Positions 55,752-64,000 of a stretch of 64,000 nt of DNA are shown here, in pieces. Position numbers and translations under genes: made by a program. How positions within the stretch are numbered: the stretch's first letter is position 1; each line of letters starts with the position of its first letter. The notes under the pieces were generated by a model. It saw nothing but the letters and a program-made list of their open reading frames with translations. It made no database searches and had not been told where the DNA came from. Origin of the DNA: Leptoclinus maculatus (Eukaryota > Chordata > Actinopteri > Perciformes > Stichaeidae); NCBI GenBank assembly GCA_032191485.1, contig JAVDOI010000010.1:24374555-24438554 (forward strand), written 5' to 3'.

Positions 55752-58700
55752 GTTCTATATGGTGCCCAATGCTGCAGTGCATTTCAAGTTACAAGTTGGC
55801 ATTACTGGACTGAGCGGACAGTTAGTTTAACTGTGAATGTTGTAAACTAGTGAAGGTTTCATATGTTCTACACTGTGTAGCCTATCATGCGTAGGGTTAG
55901 ACCAGTATTTGCCTTTTATTACACACCGTATATTCCACAGTCATGGACAACGGCTACTCTATGTCGAAGAGGAGTCTGTATGATTTGCAAGCACATTTGA
56001 TTTGAGTCTTTCATATGAGGACACATCAGCAGGTTGTTTATTTCCATCCATCAGCGTCCCCAAAGTTCAGCGGGATAGTTTTCAAACTACTTGAGGGCTA
56101 AGTGTTGAGCCTTGAGTGTGTGCAGGGTCACCCGAAGCCCTCCAGCTGGTATGAAGTAAAAGAGGTAGAACTCCAACCTGTGACAGGTTGTCAGAATTGA
56201 TGGTTGAGCTGCACTGTAATGACAGAAATTAAGCTTGGATGTGTTTCAAGCTACAAGAAAACAAAGTGGAACATTCTGTCATTATGATACAAGACATAGA
56301 TCAAAAAAGGGGACCTTTAAAAATGCATCACGCTGCAGCTTTCCACCATCACGGTGAGGAAAGTGTATCAGATACATCTTTCATTCTCAAATGCCATGAA
56401 ATTACATGCGCTGGCAGAATCAAATTCATTACCTCCAAACTTGAGGTCAATTTACATTTATTTCTTTATTTGCCGCAACAAATAAGTGGAGCGCATCTAA
56501 TTGAATAATGCTAATTCATGGCTGTACGTGTTGTGTCTCTTTATGATGTCTATGAGGGTTGTTGGTAGCACAGTACATGTGCAGTGAAGGCCCTGCTGTG
56601 ATGAGGGTGGTGGCAGCTCCAACCCACATGATCCAACCTGTCGGACTCCCAGTGCCGTGCTACGGATAACACTGCTCTGTGAGAACACGGTGCCTAAAGA
56701 TTAGCAGAGCTTTGTTTAATCGTGCTGTTAACATCCTAGGAGCCACTTAAGAGCTGCTGCTCTCTCTTCCTTAGGAACAGTCGCTGCTGCCTTTGCATTC
56801 AGGTGCAAATGCCAGAGGAATTTGGGCAACTCCGGTACGCTCAGAGAACCCCACCCTGTCCTGAATCAGCAACAACTGTGGCATTGCACACAGGTAAGCA
56901 TCAAAATGAAGCATCGCGTTGGTTCCTACGCCCCCAGCTGTAACCGGCTGACAGCCAGCCCGTTGAATCATCGCTTCCAAACGGCCACAGGCCAATCACA
57001 GCCCACCGTCACCTCGAGGAGGTTCCTTTAAATACCATCCTTTCTACACCAGTTATGTTACGGACCGTACTGCTGGCAAAGCTCTGCCTCCTCCACCCTT
57101 TTTTAGTTCACAGCTCATTTTGCATTGCAAATGCTTGAAATGGTATTCAAAGTTGACTTGGGGCTCATTCCTGTGTACCGGGGGGGTTTATGCATCGTGC
57201 TCCCTGTTTTGGCTTCGTAGGTGCTTGGCTAAATCCAGGGAGCGCTTTAAGAGCGGAGCCACCGGCGCCAAGTATAACTGTATTTACATTTGTGGCAACA
57301 AATGGATGAAAATCTATGACGAGAGTGTTCCTGACTGAACTGAGACGAATCTCCAAAGGTCAAATTTGAACAAACCATCACCCCACCAACATCTTGGTGG
57401 GGTGATGAATGAAGGGTTTCTTTTCTAAATGTTGTATATCCAAATGACAAATGTTAATTGTGCAATTTTTAACCAAGAAAGCACCCACAAGCCCCTCAAG
57501 AGGCCATGTTTCCACATGAACTCAATCAGACTCAAAGAACTGAACCAGTGAAGAATCTACAGAACTAATTCAAATGGACATCCTCAGATCACAAAACAAC
57601 GACTTTTCTCACTAGTTGAGATCAAACACAGGAAGAAGTTCGAAAACTTTGTATTTTCATACTTCGTCTTGAAGTCAATGTGTGTTTTTTTGGATGTATT
57701 TTTCGTTAGATGATTAAAGAAAAGTCTGTGGTTTAGACAAGATGAAGAGATTTGAACGTGTTATGAATATGAAGCAATATGAAGTATGTCAGCAGATATC
57801 TCACTTGTACATTTTGAAGCTTTTGTTCATCCTAAAAAAGGTGTTTGATTACAGGTGGCCTAACACGAGTACATACAAAATAGGTAATTCTGCAGCACTC
57901 TATAGTCGATGAATATTTGTCGTATTAAATGTCCCCTCTAGAGGTGGATATCGCATTGTTAGGCAAAATAACACTTACACCTGCCGGCAAAGTGCAATCT
58001 ATCACCGAGGACCTTTTAATCGGTGCACCGCCGAAGGTATCCTCACCAGAGGCTTAATGGTGGTCTGTAAAAAACCTGAAGGAGCAGAACAAAACGGTTC
58101 TCCTGGTTTCTAGAATAATAGAGTCAGGCTCACATTTCTCAGAGACATATGGACACGTGTTTTATCTGCAGGCCATTCAGTTCATTAATATGTAAGGCAT
58201 GCAACAACGCAATCTTATTTCAATGTGCAGTGTGTGTGTAATGTCATTGCTGGTATAACTTACTTTTTAATGCGCAATTTCCTTCTTCTTTTATGTGTTT
58301 AACCCTTTTCTTTTGTAATGAACAATGTTTATTTCTAGGCTATATGTTATTGCAGAACATGCTTTTTATTTTTTGTACTATTTTTGGGGTCTTTTGCCTT
58401 TAATGTATAGAACAGAATGGGAATGACGTGCAACAAAGGGCCATGGGCCAGATTTGAACCTGTGGCCGCTGTGCTAAAGACCTTGGTACATGCTATCCAG
58501 AAAGGTGAGGCCAGAGCACAAGCATTGCATTGGAAGGCACCTCTGTAATTTGTAATGCATATGACAAGAAACAAACCAAATTTGAACATTATTGGCATTT
58601 TGACCTGCGATAGATGCCACCTGACCTCCACAAAACAAGTCATGACCAGCTGATAAACGCTTTTAGAATAGCTCAGGAGAGCATCTCCAGCCACAAAACA

Positions 58701-58890
58701 ATGTTGTGCATTCTGTGTTTGAGGAAACGGGGATATCAATGATTAAATCTATGAATATAGGAATCAAACTTCTTTACAAATAGCAGCTTTTAAGTCCAGA
58801 AGTCCAGAAGTCTAGTTATAGTATATATAGTATACATATACACATACATACTGTATATATATTTACTTGTTTAGTTTTTTACCGATGCTT
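55752..58890. other. Intergenic stretch with one strong hairpin
   Basis: No gene recognised. A perfect 13-bp hairpin lies at 57376-57407. At about 58425-58495 is a piece of a common fish repeat (GGGCCATGGGCCAGATTTGA, ACCTGTGGCCGC). Confidence 0.5.
57376..57407. repeat. Perfect inverted repeat, 13-bp arms, 6-base loop
   Basis: CATCACCCCACCA, ACATCT loop, TGGTGGGGTGATG. No T-run or gene end lies next to it. Confidence 0.95.
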
Positions 58891-60507
58891 CTTTGTTGTT
58901 GCTGATGGACAAATAAAGGATGAGCTCATCTTAAACCACCTGCTGGTGTAGTTCCGGGATCGGTCCACTAGAGGGAGCCCGTTAGCCACACCGGGTCCTC
59001 CTCAGAGCCGGAGAAGCTCAACACAGAGGCGGACAGACCGCAGTCAGTGCGCCTGTATTCTGATCTTTACGGTAATCAAACAGCTCAAGAGCCGAGCTGG
59101 TGAACTTCCTGTAGCCGTTAAGCTAACGTGTGACGTGAACTACAAAGTGACGTTTACTTTGATAACACATCCGGTTAACTGACGTCTAGTAAAAGTTAAC
59201 TCTCAATCTTTACAAAGATATGAACCAATTTAAACACCTTGTTACCAGTTCAACTGGCGCTAAGAGGAGTTTTTACCACATGTATACACTTTTTTACTCC
59301 ACATTAAATACCGGAAGCTCTACTACCGTTTGTGTGTTTCTGTCAAGTTACGCTGACCACCTGAGACCAGGTTCCTTTCAGAATAAAACACAGGAAACAC
59401 CACAATAAAAGCCTTAACGAAACAACTTCACACAGTCGTCTCAAAGAAACAGAACAAAGATGGAGTCAGATATTTACATGAATTAATTCATTCATATGTT
59501 GACAGAATTGTATTGTACAAACACATATGACACATGACTTGTTTCATGTTAACTGTTGTTGTTGTGGTTCCTTTCAGTCCTCGTTGGTGGTCTCTGTTTA
59601 AAAAGGATCCTGTTAATCTGACCTGGACCTGAATCAAAGCTCACATTTCACTCTTTAACCTCGTAGTCAAGTGTTGAAGCTGTTTGTGTTTCTGAAGGTC
59701 AACTTTCAGTCAGAACAATAAGAATAAAAGATGTAGCTCAGTATATCAGTCAAATATTCAGTCAAACAATCACCTGATTCTGGTTCAATATGTCACTGCT
59801 TTATATTTCACATCACATTTCTACAAAGTGAAATGATTTGTACATTTGTCTAAAGTTACATATTTGTGATGATCTATTTGCATAAATGTGTGGAACCTGA
59901 TTTTATCTGAAACAATAGAATCTACTTGTTTTTACTGAGTAAATGAAATGTGACAGTAAAGTAAAGCTCAACTCCATAATTGAGCTCTAAAGCTGAATGA
60001 AAACATATTCCTACTCTTCTCACAGTGGAGGGAGAACGCACTCTTGATTCTACAAAGGCTGAATTCAGCTTCATGAGGACGTCTTTGGAATGATTTTGTC
60101 CTCTCGAGTGAACAAAGTGATGAAAACGGAAACATCAGAGCCCAACCTGAAGTTCATGAAACACAAAGAGTTCTAGTGGTTTCATCAATTACACAATCAT
60201 CACTTTTGCTCATTCTAAGGGAACGAAACACAACGATTCTTATCTTCAAGTGATGATGAAAATATACTTATTAATATTATGTTCATTCATCCAAAAGTCG
60301 ACAACGGCTCTTTAAGTTAAAGTAGTAAAACCTGAAAGTCAAAGTACTAAAGTATTCATTTGAGTTTCACCGAGGGATCAATAAAGGTTGATTGATTTCT
60401 CCATAATAATGAATAAAAGTGATTTATTTGTTGATTATATTTTGTTCTGTTGATCTGAATCTGATCGTCAGCAGTGTGAGTTTTTACAGAGGAGGAGACT
60501 CTCCGTC
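58891..60507. other. Region downstream of the NLR-type gene
   Basis: Probably holds the 3' UTR of the minus-strand B30.2 gene near 60400-60507; a minus-strand AATAAA-type signal occurs at about 60423. Sequence 58940-59170 is GC-richer with GGAAGCT/CCGG-like motifs but no coding exon that I can support. LINE-like GAGGGATCAATAAAGG is at about 60371. Confidence 0.4.
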
Positions 60508-61103
60508 CTACACAGAACACAGAGACACTGAACCAGACCCGAACCAGAACCCTAACCCAGGATAAAGAGGTTCAGTGGATGTGGTGTTGAAGGTGTGGAG
60601 GAGGATCAGTGTGTCAGAGGAGACTCTGTAGAAGGACAGAGAGCCAGCAGGACAGTCCACATACACTGCTACTCTACCAGAGGAGGAGGAGGAGGAAGAG
60701 GAAGAGGAAGAGGAAGAGGAAGAGGAAGAGGAAGAGGAAGAGGAGGAGGAGGAGGAGGAGGAGAGTTGTGTGTTGATGTTATTGTGACAGACATAGTAAT
60801 CACCACCAGAGCACTCCAGACTCCAGGACTGATCATTCCATCCAAACCAACAGTCTCTACTGTCTCCTTTCCTTCTGATTCCTCTGTAACTCACTGATAT
60901 AGAAGCTCCTCCTCTCCACTCGACCTCCCAGTAACAGCGACCAGTCAGACCAGTTCTACACAGCAGCTGATGATAGTCATCAAACCTGTCTGGATGATCA
61001 GGATATGACTGATACTCTCCCTCCCATGTCACCTTCCTGTTGTTGTCAGACAGTTTGAGCTCTCTGTTCACTGTGTTTGTGTCGATAGTGAGTTCACAGG
61101 AAT
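60508..61103 (-). CDS. NLR-type gene, last exon: PRY-SPRY (B30.2) domain
   Basis: 596 bp, acceptor CTTCAG|ATTCC, stop TAG at 60508. PRY part: CELTIDTNTVNRELKLSDNN, RKVTWEGEYQSYPDHPDRFD. SPRY part: GLTGRCYWEVEWRG, SVSYRGI, CWFGWNDQSWSLECSGG, GRVAVYVDCPAG, LSFYRVSSDTLILLHTF and EPLYPGLGFW. This is the C terminus of the large fish NLR (NLRC3-like/NLR-C) family, cytosolic innate immune receptors; some TRIM-type proteins are similar, but the preceding exon favours NLR. A 28-serine tract (60679-60762) interrupts the SPRY domain between NTQL and GRVAV. Confidence 0.88.
60679..60762 (-). repeat. Coding trinucleotide tract, 28 serines
   Basis: TCC/TCT repeats (GGA/AGA on the + strand) in frame within the B30.2 exon. 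TCC-only blocks flank a TCT-TCC alternating centre. Confidence 0.95.
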
Positions 61104-61199
61104 CTGAAGGAGAGAACGAGACATGAAACAGCAGCAGTTCATCATCAAACACAGCTGATGGGTTTATTTGAGACTTCATGAATCAAAGAGAACACTCAC

Positions 61200-61246
61200 A
61201 CTTCCTCAGACCAGGTTTCAGCCACTGAACTCCAGCAGGTTCAACC
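61200..61246 (-). CDS. NLR-type gene, penultimate linker exon
   Basis: 47 bp, acceptor CTCCAG|GGTTG, donor AAGT|GTGAGT. It encodes VEPAGVQWLKPGLRK, the short linker that joins the leucine-rich repeats to the B30.2 domain in fish NLRs. The split codon at the junction gives KYSCELTI, in phase with the next exon. No leucine-rich-repeat exon is seen upstream within the window. Confidence 0.85.
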
Positions 61247-61378
61247 CTGGAGGAAGAAACAGAGTCAGAATGAAGCTTCATCATCATCAGTGATCTTCAT
61301 CAACCTTCACTCAGATCCTCCATTCAGACAAACAGCTGCAGTTATGAAACACATTTTATACACAAGCTGTACAAATGG

Positions 61379-62320
61379 ATGAAATATCATTTAAAGTGGA
61401 GACCAAAAGCTGTTCAAGTCCGTGTTAAACAGAGAGGTTTGTATCTTGGATTCAGCTTCACAATGAGCAACAGCTTGTGTCCCATCAGATCAGACCCAGC
61501 ATCAGCTTTAGGGGCTAAAATCAGCTTGAGCAGCGTCATCTTCTCCTCTGTAGTGTGCTGGAGCAGCAGGGTGAAGGCAGCTGATGCTAAGAGACTCAAT
61601 CAGCTCATCAGGAAAGCTGCTTCTGTGGTGGACGTTTCAGAGAGGAGGATGCTGAGGAATCTCCTCGGTGTTCTGGACGATGCCTCTCGGCCCCCGAACG
61701 TCCCACCGAAGTCACTTCAGAGCCCCTTCGGCCGTAGACCGAGACCACCGAGGAGAACCGCAGAACGCCACAGGAAGTCTTTTCTACCTGTGGCCATCCG
61801 ACTGTAGAACTCCTCCCTATTCTGCATGAAGGACAGCTGAACCATCGCACACTTACAACAGGAACAACCTCATCATGTCAAATATGACTTTCTTCAACAT
61901 CGTGCAATGATGCATTTACATTCATGTGTAATATTATGATCATGAATCTATGTGCAACATAACTTTCTATACTTTTACAATATCATTCTGAATATTACTT
62001 CTGTATGTTAGTTTCCATGAGTCTCTGGTGTTCGTATCACTTCTGATACACTTTATATTTTACTCTTGTATTTCATCTTTTCTTCTTCTTTACTTTTTCT
62101 ATTTTAATTGATTTCTTTACTTTATTTATTTACCTCTTTACTCTTATTGCTATTCTGTTCTGTTCTTCACTGGTGTCAGTTTGACTTCTTTTACATTTAA
62201 TAATTGTTATTCTATTGATCAAATATGTTCATATTAATATTCAATGTTGTTTTATTCTTCTATTGTAATATTTAATGAAACTGGCACAAGAATGTCCTTA
62301 TTTTCTCATTTGATCTCGTC
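61379..62320 (+). mobile_element. LINE 3' end
   Basis: Tail of a non-LTR retrotransposon ORF2 in a 142-codon frame, with SSRVKAADAKRLNQLIRKAA, RRMLRNLLGVLDD and a basic end RRPRPPRRTAERHRKSFLPV. A long AT-rich 3' UTR follows to about 62320. The RT domain is missing (5' truncation). It lies in the intron upstream of the B30.2 exons, on the opposite strand. Confidence 0.8.
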
Positions 62321-62517
62321 TCATCTTAGTAGCAGTTAAAATACTAGGAGCCCATTATTATTCATATTTTTACTAAGATCAAAGGATAAATGTGTCTAAA
62401 GTAACTTTGACTTTGATTGTGCCATAACCGAATCTAAAGACTCACGTGATGACTGTGTTTAAACAATAAGGCGTTAAAGACCAGGTACCTCTGCCTGATG
62501 GGCCTGATGTCATTTTC

Positions 62518-64000
62518 ATGAAGAACAAGTTTGGTGAAGTTAGTTGTCTACATCTGAATGAATGGGTTCATGAATGTGGGTTTCCTCAGCGAAGATCATT
62601 TCGCACAAATCAGATGAAAACGTTACAGACAGAACTAGAAAAGAAAGAGAAAGTAAAGAAAGTGTGTAAAGTGATGCCTAAAGTAGATACAACAAGTGAG
62701 AAAAGAGCAGATAGAGCTTCTCAGAAGATCGATCCCTCACTGCACAGAGTGAATCTTGATCTCCACATGTGCCCTCTACCACATGTGGCCCCACCACCCA
62801 GTCCAGCAGCACAGCGAGGTCCGCCCACAGTCATGGCAGACTACTACGCCAGACTCCATGTTGTCTTCAACGAGGCAGAGGACAAGGAGGAAGAACTCGT
62901 GCTTTCCAAGGACGCCCTCCGCTGGGGAGAGACGAGTGCTACATCTGCTGCCAAAAAGGACACTGGGCAGCCGACTGTCCTCAAAGAGATGACAGCCGTC
63001 CCCAGTGGCCACAGGGTCGATGTCTGAACCGAGATCAAGGGGGCAGGCTGAGAGAAAGAGAGACATCCTACTGCAGCACCAGAGAAGTGAGAAACACACA
63101 TGCAATAACGAACAGCTTCTGCTAACCACACACACACTCACACACCGATACACCCACACAAGAGCAGTTATTACAGAATGCCATACAGCACGTAGAGGAA
63201 ATGAATGAACCCGTACCAACTGTAGGGACAACGGCAAATATTCTACTCGACCATTTAAAAGGTTGCCCGAAACCACTCTTGTGATTGGTGGAAAGGCGAT
63301 GACTTTTCTTGTTGACTCAGGAGCAACTCACTCAGTAGTTACAAAAAAGGATCTTCCAAATCCAAAACTTAGCAGTAACTATGCGTATTCTCTGGGAGCT
63401 TCAGGAAAGATTTACTGTCCCTATGAGCTCATCATGATGACATGGCTCCACCCACTAGAACTAAGCATGCATTTGTGTCCTCGCAATGTTGTCCTGTAAA
63501 TCTACTAGAGCTCTTATGATGAGCCTGATCTCTACACCAGATGGCCTTAAAGGTGTTCGCTATTCAACAAACAATTTGTCAATGATACAGTACAGTCCTA
63601 ATACCCCTGTGTATGTATATCAGTGCAGAATTCCTCTCCCCGTTGCAACACGCCTGATAACCAAGGCCCATGATATTGTGTCTACGCATGTGAACTTTAT
63701 GTCTCCAGAACACTTACAGTGCACCGTACATGTGACTCTGATGATGAAAATATCTTTTATCAGTGCCTGAATGATCCTCTCCAGGGTTCTACTCTGTTTT
63801 GGTCCCCAAAGAGAAGTGCTGTTTCGGTGACATTGACCCCTGCACAACAGCGTGTGTTCCTGGTTGATGATTCCTAGCCACACATCTCTGTGTCCAAATC
63901 AGCAAATGACCAGTGGAGAGACCTGGGTCCCTTTGTGCAAAAATGTCACTCCATCTCTGATTGGCAGGCGACAGACTGTTCAACCCTGGTGTCTGGCCCT
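62518..64000 (+). pseudogene. Degenerate retrovirus-like gag-protease-pol fragment
   Basis: An old retroelement copy in pieces. A CCHC zinc knuckle (CYICCQKGHWAADC, 62937-62978) marks nucleocapsid. An aspartic protease start with VDSGATHSVV (63311-63340) follows in another frame, interrupted by a CA-rich stretch near 63130-63170. Beyond 63500 are pol-like fragments with stops in all frames. Three different frames are needed to read gag, knuckle and protease, so it is inactive. No LTR is visible before the window ends. Confidence 0.72.

Noticed and set aside
60595..60897. Glycine/arginine-rich ORF on the + strand
   Set aside because: Antisense reading of the poly-serine tract of the B30.2 exon, which has strong domain support.

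Overview
The window is vertebrate nuclear DNA, almost certainly from a teleost fish. The host genes have GT-AG introns, one gene is a fish-type NLR with a B30.2 tail, and the DNA is packed with fish-typical repeats: hAT, PIF/Harbinger, a chimeric gypsy/LINE block and long CA/GT microsatellites. There is no bacterial-style operon, CRISPR array, tRNA or rRNA gene that I can see.

The main host gene is plppr4 (PRG-1, phospholipid phosphatase-related protein 4) on the minus strand. Its start codon is at 41578. Ten coding exons can be placed with intact splice sites and continuous phase: 41495-41578, 25077-25262, 16971-17100, 16621-16816, 12473-12530, 12032-12205, 6667-6802, 5009-5237, 2271-2886 and 1158-1314. 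They give about 655 residues, and the gene runs off the left edge. The six-membrane-span, catalytically dead phosphatase core is in exons 1-7. The long cytoplasmic tail is spread over at least four exons.

The introns are a transposon museum. Intron 2 (17101-25076) holds a 1.37-kb minisatellite of about 72 copies of a 19-mer, a short 14-mer array, and three copies of one ZMYM1-like hAT family, two of them nested, each with 8-bp target duplications. Intron 1 (25263-41494) holds a hAT MITE, a gypsy element with both LTRs whose pol region was split by a LINE, and another copy of the hAT family carrying a solo LTR. Intron 6 (6803-12031) holds one copy of a TTTAA-flanked element and an unexplained 142-codon ORF.

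Upstream of plppr4 (41579-58900) lie a PIF/Harbinger MITE with a TTA duplication, another hAT copy, the second TTTAA-flanked element in opposite orientation, and an unclassified terminal-inverted-repeat element (51001-55746). A nearly intact 2.96-kb BED-finger hAT transposon (51114-54072) sits inside that last element.

The right end (60508-61246) holds the last two exons of a fish NLR-type gene on the minus strand: a linker exon and a PRY-SPRY (B30.2) exon with a 28-serine tract. Beyond it lie a LINE 3' end and a broken retrovirus-like gag-protease region, so the NLR body is either outside the window or missing.
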